A stretch of DNA of 64,000 nt, taken from contig NW_023501063.1 of the NCBI RefSeq assembly GCF_014066305.1, positions 248,001-312,000 of the forward strand, given 5' to 3'. This DNA comes from Letharia columbiana. Taxonomy: Eukaryota; Ascomycota; Lecanoromycetes; Lecanorales; Parmeliaceae. Below, in pieces: positions 23,244-33,599 of the stretch. The translations under genes were made by a program, and so were the position numbers. The notes beneath the pieces are model-generated. The model did not search any database. It saw only the letters and a program-made list of their open reading frames with translations, and was not told where the DNA came from. How positions within the stretch are numbered: the stretch's first letter is position 1; each line of letters starts with the position of its first letter.

Positions 23244-24714
23244 CGCCGTGAACCACCACCACCACTTTCTTGCACCACAAACACTTCACCAAACTCATCA
23301 AACGATCACCACCACCATTACGCAACACATCATCGGGACCTTGCTTTGCTAGCGTTTGACTTGTTTGAGAGATATACCCCTGTACATATACAATACTGGT
23401 GTTCGGAGAGTGCATTGGACGGACAAAAGGGTCACGGTTTCTCTGGAAGCGACCAAGACCTCGAGCAATCTGAATACCTAGAAATCTCTCGCTAAACATT
23501 CGTATTCCTAACACTACCAATACATTCTCCTGCCCGCAATCCTGCTTGCGCCTCGCGTGACTGCAAACTCCCCGACTCATTGGTGGTAATCGTCCCCAAT
23601 GACCCTCCCCCCCTCCCGGGACCCCACCCCAAAAAAGAAAATCCCACCAAACCAATAACCTCTCACGAGTAACCACCCCGATCTGATCTCCACAGCCCTT
23701 TCCAACCCCCCCTTCCTCTTCTTCCCGCCAGAAGTTCCCGTCTGCCTAATCCTGCAACGGAAGGCTTTCCGATGCCTGTCGACCACGTTGCGCGGCGCGT
23801 CGATCTAATTACAGCCCTAAACGTAAACGTAAACGACGCGCAGCCCCAATCTCCCCCAAGACCCAAGTGGATGTCCGACCGGTGACCCGGAGTCCGACCA
23901 ATGACGGCAGGTGGGGGGTTGGGGTCGTGAAATAGGACGGTTTTATTAGAGGACTGGGTTGGGGGTTTGGGTTTTGGGGTTTGGGGTTTGGGTTTTGGGG
24001 TTTTGGTGTTGGTGTTTGGTGCTTGTTTTGGGGGTTTTGGGGGGACCTGTGTGGGTGTTGGTGGTGTATACGGTAAGGTAGGATGGCGTGATATGATACG
24101 GTAGCTTAGGTTAGGAAGGGAGGGACGGGGCTGTAATCTTAAGGCTGAGTGATGCTGGCTGTCTACATAGGGTAGGTAAGGTGGGTATGATGGGAGTAGT
24201 TGCGTGGTTTGACTCGCAAGGTATTTATTTTGCGCCAGAGGAAGAGGAGGGGGGGGGAGGGGAGGGGGAGGGGTTTACTTCGTTGTCGTGATTCAGGCAC
24301 GACTTCGCCTCGGTGTGGAGTGGGGATGGCGGATTAGGGATGCTGGATGGTGAGATGGCCACCTGGATGTTGACTGGGATTTTCATCGTTGTTACAGTGA
24401 TGCACTTTTATCATCCTGCCTGCAGCTTCGTCGGTGGCAGCATGCATCTACGTCGCTTCCACCCCTGTGCTAGTGCTGGGCGTGGGCTGTCAATTATTTG
24501 TTACGTATCTCACTACACGGTCTACGTTTCAAAGTGCACGCTGTCCGAGCGGGTATATGTCATTCATTATAACGCCTCTGTTCTGTGCTCAATCCCATTA
24601 ATGTCGGCCGCAATTCTTTGGCTCGTGAAATGGCGTTTCTCGTCGCCGCACGGGCTGATGTTCTTGAACATAAGCTTCCTATGGCCTATTGCCCCGAGAC
24701 GGCCTCAGGTTCGA
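23244..24714. other. gap with low-complexity G-rich tracts
   Basis: No gene is recognised. Contains the G/T-rich tract listed separately and a purine run at about 24239-24275 (gaggagggggggggaggg and similar). Frames on the opposite strand of these tracts are composition artefacts. Confidence 0.45.
23952..24070 (+). repeat. G/T-rich tract with G-quadruplex potential
   Basis: About 120 bp almost free of A and C on this strand, built of ggggttt / gggtttt / ggtgttt units with many runs of three to five G. The units resemble but are not the TTAGGG telomere repeat. Runs of G with loops of one to four T fit the usual G-quadruplex pattern. Confidence 0.75.
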
Positions 24715-27482
24715 TCACGGATGCGCTCCCAGACACGATAGAACAGGATCGTACAGTCGTCCACTCCTCATAGCCTCATGGATGATGCTGATGTTCGAGC
24801 CAAGCGTCTTCAGCTTGTTATCCTTGGTTGGGTGATCCGCCAAGCCTTTGTGGAAGGGCACTTGCAAATCTTTGCGGACGTAGCTGTACATGCGTGATGA
24901 TGCGGTCCCGAGGTACGGGGTGGCGTCCGGAGCGGTAAAGTAGGCTTGTCGATGCTGGAGGAAGAGATTGTGGAGAGTCGTCGACGTCTGATCCGTCCAC
25001 CGCTTGATGGCTGATAGAGCATCGAATTGCTTTGGCAGGCTGCCGTCGGTGTAAAGGGCTGTTGTCAAGGTGGACTGCACGGCCTCGGCGATTGCGCTGA
25101 AGCGGTCACTAGTGTCTAGAGAGGTCGTGAGACTATACTGCCTCACAACTTGCTCCAGCAATTTCGATTGCAGCTGATTCAAAGCAGTCGCATTGGTGGC
25201 ATCGCTAAGCGCAGTTTCGAAGATGTGCGCAGTGATTTCGTTGACAGCAGGACCGATGGCACTGAGGTAGCCACGATCCATAGCCCTAATGTCCAAGGCT
25301 TGACACAAGATGTACAAATACGTTGCACAGATCATCGACAAGCAATCGATGGCCATGTGGGTGTATCGCGCCGAGACCAGTGCCAGCGAGTTGATCGCCT
25401 GGTTGCCATTTTCTGCCGTCTGCACGTGGCTGCTTACGGGGTTTGCCAGGTATGCTAGTTCAGACATATAGGCTGCAACGTTGATATCTGCACCTTTCAT
25501 CGTGTAACTCGTGCTCGGGTCATCAGCCGCAAGATTGGGTGGCAGTCCGTTGTTCATAGCCGGATTGATGAGCTCAGTGCACTGAGAAAAAAGCATCCGG
25601 CCGAACATTTGCAGGCAAGAGCGTGTTTTCTCCATAGCCGAAGTGATAGAGGCTGCCTGAAAATTTCCTCCGTGATGAATGGCGCCACCCTCGATGTCGA
25701 TGAGAGGATTGTCGGTTGTCGAATTGCATTCGACGGTGATTTGCTCGTGCGCTAAAGCGAGGTCTTCGAGCTGAGGGCCGATCCATTGAGGTGATGTGCG
25801 AAGAGCGTAGCGATCTTGCTTAAGACCTATGCGGTTTTCTTCATCTTCTTGCTCAGGGTGAGCAAGCTGAGAACCGGTGAGGAACAGGCGGATATTCGCA
25901 GCGGCTTCTCGTTGACCGCGGTGAGGGCGGACTCTGTCGAAGAAAGCGTTGAAGCTGCCAGTTGACCCGTGCAGGGCTTCGACTCCCATGGCTGTCAGCA
26001 CTTGAGAGAAGATGGCTAAAGAGTATGTGACTCCTGCATCGCCAGTGCTGCCACTGCGGTGGATACAGCGGTTCCGTTCAAGACTGCAAGAGCTTCCTTC
26101 GGTCCAAAAGTGATGGATTTCTGCACTAGATGTTCGAGTGCCACGTCTGCTGGGATAATAATCCGGCCTAAATTACCATCATTTGTCCAGACATAGCAAT
26201 CTGGATTACCTTCCAGTACTCCGGCGATATAAGACAGCGGCTGAAGATCCCCGGATGCAGAAATAGAGCCACGCAAAGGAACCAAAGGTATCATGTCGTT
26301 ATTGAGCAATGATATAATTAGTTCGATGATCTCGAAGCGCACTGCTGAATGGGCAGCGAGGAGTGACTTGCAGCGAACGAGCATGGTACCTCGAACCCAT
26401 TCTTCGGGCATGAAATTGACGCCCGGCGCTTTGCCCAAGGTGAGGTGGATCGATCCGGCCTTTTTCTCGACTGGGAGAATACCGCTGTGTTGATGCTGAA
26501 TTAGTGCCCGCTGTAAGTCCATAACCTTGAGGGTTCGAAGGTCAGCACTGCCGCCAAAGCCGGTTGTGATGCCTAAGAGACCGGACAAGTTAGCGTTTAT
26601 GTACTGAACGCATGCTCTAGAGATCGGGAGATCTCCCCTTGTGATCAATCTTACCATAGAGAGAACGACCATCCGCAAGGCGTTGAGCCAGGAATTCTAC
26701 GCTCTCGTTGACACGCTTTGTAGCGGCAGCTTTGTCTTTAAGCTTTACATTCATGCCATGCCTTCATTAGTCCATATGTCAGCGAGTTCTCTTTTATAGA
26801 TTCTCTGACAAGCACTAGGCAAACATATGAGGCTCAAGAGTGCTGCCTGAAGATTCTGATATCCGCTGATCGATCAGACGCAGTATGTGGGAGGGACAAT
26901 CCCATTCAACGTGATGAGTTCTGACAAGGCCCTCACTGTAAAAGGGTGCACTCACTTTGAGACTGCAGTGATTTTGGCAACCCCAAGATAGTCGGTATCA
27001 ACATACGTGGGCGTCACATTAGTGACTGAGTTCCGCAAGAGCTTCCACTCTCGCACAACGATGCTGGCATGAGGGCCGAGATCCACTTTTCTGTTCTGCA
27101 TCTTCTCAAAGATGTTACCGTTTGCGATGTCAGAATCCGTTTGATGGGCGTCGTCTGTGGGATTAATAGAAGTGCTTGTAGCAGATGCCGCAGGGCGGTA
27201 ACAGTCTGAGATATCAGAGTCTGCTTGTTCATGATCGCGTGTGGGTTCTTTTGAAAGACCGTTTGCGGGTGCCGAGAGATGGTGACGGTTCCCATTACAT
27301 GTGTCGGGTTCGAAGGCCGCTGGGTGATCATTGGTAGTGATATCTCTGAACGGGATTGTCGTGGAAATTGAGGGATGGTGGCCATTTGGGATTCTTTCGG
27401 TCGAGTCAAGATTGACCTTGGATGTTGCAGGATGAAAGCCATTTAGACCATCCACATCTGCACCAAGAATAGCTGGTGTCAT
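24715..27482 (-). CDS. PAL: phenylalanine ammonia-lyase, with one frame break
   Basis: Exons 27482-26956, 26761-26655 and 26572 onward to 24715 (introns 194 and 82 bp). PAL removes ammonia from phenylalanine to give trans-cinnamate. Seen: TTGFGGSADLRT; the fungal-type selectivity pair HQ in ALIQHQHSG (about residues 238-239), compatible with Phe and some Tyr use; GSISASGDLQPLSYIAG with the self-forming MIO triad Ala-Ser-Gly at about 317-319; TTDNPLID; HHGGNFQA; and NPAMNNGLPPNL. The roughly 150-residue N-terminal extension is low-complexity. The frame breaks once: after ESHT at 26022 two extra bases (or one missing) precede LAIFSQVLTAM, so the literal reading stops at 26016. Everything downstream is open and conserved. 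Either a recent inactivation or an assembly indel. Confidence 0.88.
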
Positions 27483-28496
27483 CGTGACAATATTTGATGT
27501 ATGCTTGTGTTTCTAAGAGCCTGTTCGATGTATATCTGGACACTTCCGAGCACTTCTGAACACTTCTAAATATTTCTGAATATTGCTACGATGGTCAAAA
27601 GCTGAAGAGTAAAGAGAGGTGTGCAATACGACTTGAGAGATGGAAGGAGGGCAGGGATATCTCCAGCATCGAGGGAAGAGGGGCCAGCTCCATAAAGTAT
27701 ACTGGAGTACATCAAAGAGGAGTAAGATAAGGTAGGACGGCATTGTCCGAACCCTTTGATCACAAGATCCATTAAGTTCTACCCAGGGTAACAATCCAGT
27801 CGAATGAAACTTCGAAGCTCAATCCTCAACAATCCGCACGACGCTCGTCTTGGGAACGCTGAGATACTCGGTTAGGCTCGGTGTTTATCAAACTCTCTCG
27901 GTAAAGACCGGGTCATGCATTATCCTGTCTCCTTTGAGATAAGTCTTGGTCTTCAAGGGTTCTAGCAGCTGGGCTACCAGTTACAACGTAATAACGGCAT
28001 CGTCGCTGTCGAATCATATATAATCCGAACCGGGAGTATGTGGCGCCCAACGCACCCATCTTTAGTCTGCTGCTTAGTCAAGAGATCGCAATGGAGTTGG
28101 ACCCTACAGAATGAGGAACTGCATGTGACGCCGAATAAAAACATCTTTAACTGGCTCCCCAGGAAGTTCAGCGTACGGCCGAGAAGCCTACCTTCTTATA
28201 GCATAGCCGTTCGACGCGGATATACCCAACCAAAAATGTTATTACTGAGGGTTCAACAACTCATAGTGATTGGTGCCTACTTCCGTGCTTATCAAGAAGA
28301 TATCTTTTTCGGCCATACAAGTATTTTCCAGCGAAGTCAGGAAGGTATGCTACTCATTGTATGATTTTAAGATGCAGATCTCACAAGTATGTCATCACTG
28401 TCAGCTTGCCATCAACAGTTGGATTGTTGGAAATGAGTCTTCAAAAGGCAGTGGTTGAGGCTGGGGCTAGTCAGTTAAGACGATATCAGTAGGTCA
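27483..28496. other. gap upstream of PAL
   Basis: No gene recognised. The first 300 bases would be the PAL leader and promoter; a run of near-repeated cacttctgaacacttct units lies at about 27540-27575. Confidence 0.4.
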
Positions 28497-28802
28497 CTAC
28501 AACAGTACCTCTTGTGGGTGTCCGGCGGCATACACGCGGCCTTGCTTATCATGTGAGTCGATGACAAGAAGATACTTACGCATCATGTACATACGCCGAA
28601 ATTGGTGGCCAGGCACATTGCACTCTCGCACTTTCATGTAGCACGAGCATGCGAGGCTGGAACACAAAACTTTCTCAGGCTTGTCATTTATGTTACATGC
28701 TTCGGACAATGCTGCCGAGCAAATGAGAACTGGAAGAAGGAGAGACAGGAAAGGGAGATTTGCAGCACAACATTTTGACCACCTCTCAAGCTCATTATGC
28801 AC
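28497..28802 (-). CDS. candidate small secreted cysteine-rich protein
   Basis: Open frame of 101 codons. After a short start (MHNELERWSKCCAANLP) comes a hydrophobic stretch LPFLSLLLPVLICSAALSEA that resembles a signal peptide with an Ala-rich cleavage site. The following 30 residues hold several Cys (ACNINDKPEKVLCSSLACSC, then C in VRECN). A consensus donor gtaagtat inside the frame (about 28580) suggests a short intron that would alter the last 20 residues. No family is recognised. Small size, secretion signal and Cys content fit effector-like proteins, but the frame could be chance. Confidence 0.3.
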   Translation of the reverse strand: MHNELERWSKCCAANLPFLSLLLPVLICSAALSEACNINDKPEKVLCSSLACSCYMKVRECNVPGHQFRRMYMMRKYLLVIDSHDKQGRVYAAGHPQEVLL

Positions 28803-29078
28803 AATTCAATACTTAGGTTCCACCTTCCACAACTAGCTTCTCCACATGTTCTTTTTGGGCACTCTGATCCGATTTTTGTAGACTCTGCATTTGTGGTCAT
28901 ATGGCAGCGGATCATGACCTGGCAGATCGTGTACGATGTTGCGTTTACGCACCCTCATCATCGTCACCGACGCGGATGGCGCCATCCGTGGACATGCCCT
29001 TTGACCAGAAACCTTCTAAGGTAGCGGTACTAGTAGAAATCAGCCTTGCATAAGGTCGGTAAGGAGTATTATGATTGC
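28803..29078. other. 3' region of the rhodopsin gene with a possible tail exon
   Basis: After the literal stop of the rhodopsin frame at 29079, a consensus donor (gtaagc) and an acceptor (ccttag at about 29020) lead to sequence reading GFWSKGMSTDGAIRVGDDDE and ending in TAA at 28945. This resembles the conserved C-terminal tail of fungal rhodopsins but is one base out of phase with the upstream exon. Confidence 0.45.
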
Positions 29079-30140
29079 TTACCCGGACATGGAGTCGTGG
29101 GTGAAGAGGAGCCAGAATCCGAAAACGGGCTTGGCAAGAATGTCGAGGACAGCGTAAGCAATGATCTCGGAGTCAACGCTGACGTTGCGAGATCCATCAG
29201 CAACACCCCAGATGCTATGACGCGTTAGTGTTTCGCATGCCTAGAATTGGCGTGCAAACATACATTGGGTAGATGGTCCAGAGGACCAGGGTGAATCCGG
29301 CAATGGCGCTGAAGAAAGTAGCAGTCTTCTTGTCCTTGTTCTGAACCACACCACGACCATTGAAGGCGAGCTGGTAGACAACGACCAAGTAGGCAATGCA
29401 AGCCATGGCGTACCATCCCCATTTGGGGCCCTCCTCGACAGTGAAGGCAGCGAAGAGACCGGTCAAGATCATGATCACATCAGCGACAATGGCAACTAAG
29501 ATGTTGGCACCGCCCAGTCCAGCGAGCAAGCAAAGATCCAAGAGCAGAAGTGGGGTGGTGACGCTCCAATCGATGTAGCGGGCCCAGTAGACCTCGCGGT
29601 AGACGGTCTGGAAGGTGTCGGGGAAGTGCTTCTGGGTGTGCTTGATAGTAATCTCATTCTTGCCAACACCATCGTGAACGGCCATGGCGAAGTAGGAGAT
29701 GGTAGCGAAGGTAGTGATGAAGGCAGTCAAGATGTGGAACAGGCGTTTTTGCTACGAAAGTCAGCGTCGACGCATCTTGCGGTTGGTATTCCGTAGGGTG
29801 GGTGGGTTACTTACGACTGGGACACGGAAGGCCATGGCGTAGAATGCAATGGAGGAGATGAGCATAATGACGAAGACGACCCTGATGTGCACAAGTATGA
29901 ATATGGTTGCCTAGGGATGGATGAGGGGAAGGCTTACCAGAGAGTGCGGTTGCCAACATCACCAGCTTCCTGGTAGATAGGTGTATTACCTGGTACCACC
30001 TGCTGTGAGGTCAGTCGAAGTCCCAATAAACAAGAGCAGCGAAAAGCCCGTGTCGGGGCAACATTAGACAAGACTGGACGTACGCTCGGAATAGGAGCCA
30101 CACTCGGCTTGTGCTTGAGAGCTTCCATGACGCCTGTCAT
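29079..30140 (-). CDS. microbial rhodopsin, proton-pump type
   Basis: Exons 30140-30084, 29999-29938, 29881-29815, 29751-29264 and 29214-29079 (introns 84, 56, 63 and 49 bp) give 269 aa. Seven-helix retinal protein of the plasma membrane type. Key residues by spacing to bacteriorhodopsin: Arg120 and Asp123 in ARYIDWSVTTP (proton acceptor, D85), Asp134 in LLLLDL (proton donor, D96), Glu241 (E204), Asp249 (D212) and the retinal Lys253 in LDILAKPVFGFW. Having both acceptor and donor Asp predicts light-driven proton export, as in the Leptosphaeria rhodopsin, and separates it from NOP-1- or ORP-like non-pumps. The leader before ATG 30140 is CA-rich. The literal frame ends soon after helix 7 (HDSMSG). 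A probable tail exon downstream is out of phase by one base. Confidence 0.92.
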
Positions 30141-31285
30141 TGTTGCAGTCTTTTACTGCTCTAGTTGTATTGTGTAGTGAGAACTTGATAAGGAATTGAT
30201 ATGATGATTATGATGGAAAGTATTGGATCAGGGAGTTGTTGTTATGGAGTAAAAGAAGAGGAAGGTGGGAGAAGAAGGAAGGAAGGAAGGAGAGAGCTTG
30301 GGTACTTGTTGCAAGCGAAGCCTCGCTTGCTGATTGGTTGGCGGGACAGAGCGGGGTTCTTGGCGCTTCGGCTGGTGAATCAAGGATTTCTGAGGCACGA
30401 CTAATTATAATAAGGACCTCCTCTCCGTCATTGGAAAAGACGGTAAGAAAGCCATGGCTATATCTGGCTAGACTACGCCAATTCTTGCGTCACGGAGAGA
30501 TTACTGTACGGGGGTACTTGAATGCTGCCAATTCATTGCATTTCATAATTCATGATAGGTAGTTACCTCTTTGCTTTTTGCGCATAACAGCTTATAACAG
30601 CTTTTCCATGGGAAGAATGCCATGTGTGACACTGACTGGGGTAGCGGAGAAGTATCCGTCATTAACAAGATTCTAGGAAATCTGATCAAGTACCTTATCA
30701 TCAATTATCTTTGAGCTTTCCGAGGCTTAACCACTTATGAGAAAGTGGGCCTCGCCGCTTCATCGAAAGTGTCACGGGCGTGATAAGGTTCTTTTGCGCC
30801 CAACTGGTCCGGTGTCCCAAGAACACCGGTATGATCTTCAGATCTGGCCGTTGTAGCAAGTCCCATCTCATCTGTACTCGTACAATTCCCCGCATCCCAG
30901 TGCGGGCGCCAGTCGGAATGTCTGCGCTTTGCTGCGGTTATACACCATCATGTGAGCAATCTGGGACGGCGTTGGTGCCTCTTACTCCGCCATGTAGATC
31001 GAATGCACATGAAAAGAGAAAACAATCCGTTCATACCTATTTTCTTCCCAGTGGCATAGATGCTCGAGATGAACATTGAATCGGAAAGGAAGACATTCGC
31101 CTTTCTTCTGCGAATGTTATGCGGGACATGATCATAATCTCTTTTACAAAACCAAGGTCAATCAATCCAACTCGGTCTCTATGCCCCTACCTCCTCATAA
31201 GCTACAAGCTCAAGCGACGAAGTGCAGCAGTATACAGTACATACACTAGAAAAACATTGAAAGCGTCACCTTCTCACCCTCCTTT
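30141..31285. other. gap, rhodopsin promoter and ACH1 3' region
   Basis: No gene recognised. The 120 bases before 30140 form a CA-rich leader on the minus strand. Short frames in the rest have no family signature. Confidence 0.45.
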
Positions 31286-33364
31286 TCAAGGATCCCAGTT
31301 CTTTATCTTCATAGTCCCATGGTCGTTGAGCTCCTTATGCATTTTGAAAGTCTGCCAGAGCATATGAGGCTCGTGACCCCAGCCCTTCTTTAGACACTCA
31401 TATTCTGCTCGCTCAAAGTAGTCCAGCAGAATGGGCTTGTAGTCTGGATGTGCTGTTTTATTGATAATGACGCGGGCTCGCTCGCGAGGAGAAAGACCAC
31501 GAACATCAGCAAGGCCTTGTTCTGTTACAACAACGTCGAGATCGTGCTCAGTCTGATCCACGTGCGTGCACATTGGAACAATGCATGAGACGCCCTATCA
31601 GCATTTCGCAGTCAGTATTGCCTATTCGAGGAGGTACATTGGGCCTCGACATTTGTATCGAGAGTAAAGGCTCCCAAGACATGTCTCAAGACTCAACGAT
31701 CCAAAAGGGGAAATATGGGCTCCGAAAATACGTACTGTGGGGTCTGTCTTGGATGGGCGAGTCGAAGGTGTGTGCATAATACTAATCTTCGCACTTCGCA
31801 AGAAGTCTGCAGAACCTCCCAAGCCATTCAACATTCTCGAGCCCATGACACAAGTCGAGTTAGCATGGGCATAAATATCACTGTCACTGTATTAGTGCAG
31901 AAGAATTGCCGGATTTCTGGCAAAGACTTACACTTCGACAGGGGTGTTCATGCCCTGAATTACAATTTCGCAGTCAGTATTGCCTGTTTGAGGGGAAAAT
32001 TCGAGCGTTGGAACATGTTTCGGAGGTAAACACTGCCCAAGAATGTCTCAAGGCTCAAGAAATTGTCCAAAAGAGAAAATGATGGGCTCTGAAATACTTA
32101 CAATGACTCCCAATCGTCGAATGATCTCAGGTGAGTTGGAGACTTGTTGGGACCGCAAGAGCAGCTTCCCAGCATAATTCTCCCAGCCATCATAGAATCT
32201 CTTAAACCCATCAGGAGAGAACCTGATCGATGTTGCAGTTGCGAAGTCGAGATGACCGCTGTCGAAGAGGTCTAGGAAGGAGTCTTGAAGCACCTCCGTC
32301 CAAACCTTGAGCTTATCGAAATTATTCCCGTGGGCTAGACCCCCTACTACAGCATTCGCAATGTTTCCAATGCCAGACTGTATGGGCAATAGGCTCTTGG
32401 GAAGCCTATCTTGTGCAACTTCATGCTTCAGGAACTCGATCAGATGTGCAGCGATAGCCCTAGATGTATCGTCCTCAGGAGCATTTCCTTGCGTCTGATC
32501 AGGGTAGTCGCTCTCGACAATGGCCACAACTTTCTCCGGATCGACTGGAATATGAGCGGTCCCAATCCGATCTTCAGGAGACATAATGAGATAAGGCTTC
32601 CTTCGCGGCGGCAGATCAGTCATCGTAATGTCGTGTAGTCCTTCAAAACTTGGCATGGCTGTGTTCACTTCTATAATAATCTTGTCTGCCATTTGTATGA
32701 GCTCTGGGGACGCTCCCACACTTGCACCAGGAATCTATGAAGACTATTAGCCAAGATGCGGTGCAAGATCACGGCTGTAGGCGTACGATGCCTCCGTCTT
32801 CCGTGATAGCTGAAGCCTCCACAATGACCACATCTATTTTTTTGTTTGGCTTGTCTTTCGTGTAGTAACCCTATCTATTTCAGCAAAGGTATTGACCCAG
32901 CTCCATCAGTGCGTACTCACGTACATCAAGTCCACGGGGAACATGCTTAGATGCTTGTCGAAAAAATGTATCCTGCCCTCATTGATGCCTTTTGCAATCT
33001 CTTTCCCAACTTGATGAGGACTCCGACGCTCAATCATGTCCAACCTTGCCCATCTATTTTCCGTCTCTGCTCCGCTGGACGCTCCTACAAACAAGGAGTA
33101 CTTGAGCTTCCCTTGTAATTTGTTCTTCTCCACATGATCGGCAAGGGCGGTAGGAACCTTTCTAGAGGCGTTGTGAGACCGATTGATATGGCTTGAGCTT
33201 CGAGGCACCTACTTCGGATAGCCAACACCTGTAAAGCCGGACCAGCCAACGCTGGCACCGTTGGGGAAAAGGTCAATTAGATCAGAGGTTTTTGATAATT
33301 TGTTAAGCATCGAGGGCCGACGAACTCGGCTCTTTAGCAATGCTGAAGCTGTCATGGAAGACAT
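31286..33364 (-). CDS. ACH1: acetyl-CoA hydrolase / succinyl-CoA:acetate CoA-transferase
   Basis: Seven exons: 33364-33213, 33161-32921, 32870-32787, 32734-32102, 31954-31932 (23 nt), 31880-31736 and 31594-31286, giving 528 aa, the usual Ach1 length. All joins restore conserved text: [79 protein letters not shown] and [21 protein letters not shown]. The active-site Glu region ([14 protein letters not shown]) is present. The mitochondrial enzyme moves CoA between succinyl-CoA and acetate and serves growth on acetate. Four introns are 50-52 bp; introns 4 and 6 are 147 and 141 bp and resemble each other. Met 33364 is chosen because [17 protein letters not shown] follows at the family start. Divergent from RTC5. 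Confidence 0.96.
31595..31735 (-). repeat. introner-like intron copy B (ACH1 intron 6)
   Basis: 141-bp intron, reading gtacgtattttcggagccca to gcaatactgactgcgaaatg then ctgatag on the coding strand. It is similar along its whole length to ACH1 intron 4. Shared blocks, in order, include cttttgga, ttgagacat, tcttggg, ctcgaa and an identical 20-base stretch ggcaatactgactgcgaaat. It carries its own donor, branch (actgac) and acceptor. Confidence 0.85.
31955..32101 (-). repeat. introner-like intron copy A (ACH1 intron 4)
   Basis: 147-bp intron, reading gtaagtatttcagagcccat to ggcaatactgactgcgaaat then tgtaattcag on the coding strand. Similar to the 141-bp intron 6 of the same gene, from donor to acceptor, with small indels. 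Other ACH1 introns (50-52 bp) show no such similarity. Confidence 0.85.
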
Positions 33365-33599
33365 AATTGTGGCCGTGGGCCGTGAATGCCACTTGCACTC
33401 CTGCTCCCTGCAATGAGAGAAGGTCACCGTGGAGGACAATTGAAGCAGGAGGGGTTGTCTCCACAGCGGCCTGATTAACAGTTCACGCCAAGACGGCGAT
33501 AAAATCGGATTTAGGAATTTGGATGCTCGAGGAATTTATCTATGCTGGTCGACGGTCACGCCCGTTCCCCAGCGTTTCTAGCACTGGCACAAACCGGCA
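33365..33599. promoter_or_regulatory. shared upstream region of ACH1 (-) and RTC5 (+)
   Basis: Only 235 bp separate the two start codons, so the genes share a bidirectional promoter. No specific factor site is claimed. Confidence 0.5.

Noticed and set aside
26762..26955. 194-bp PAL intron as an introner-like copy
   Set aside because: It is long, but no block shared with the ACH1 introns was found.
8660..27482. A phenylpropanoid gene cluster formed by PAL and the CoA-ligase-like gene
   Set aside because: They are about 14 kb apart with housekeeping genes (ILV1, RCF1, bL36m) between them, so clustering is not supported.
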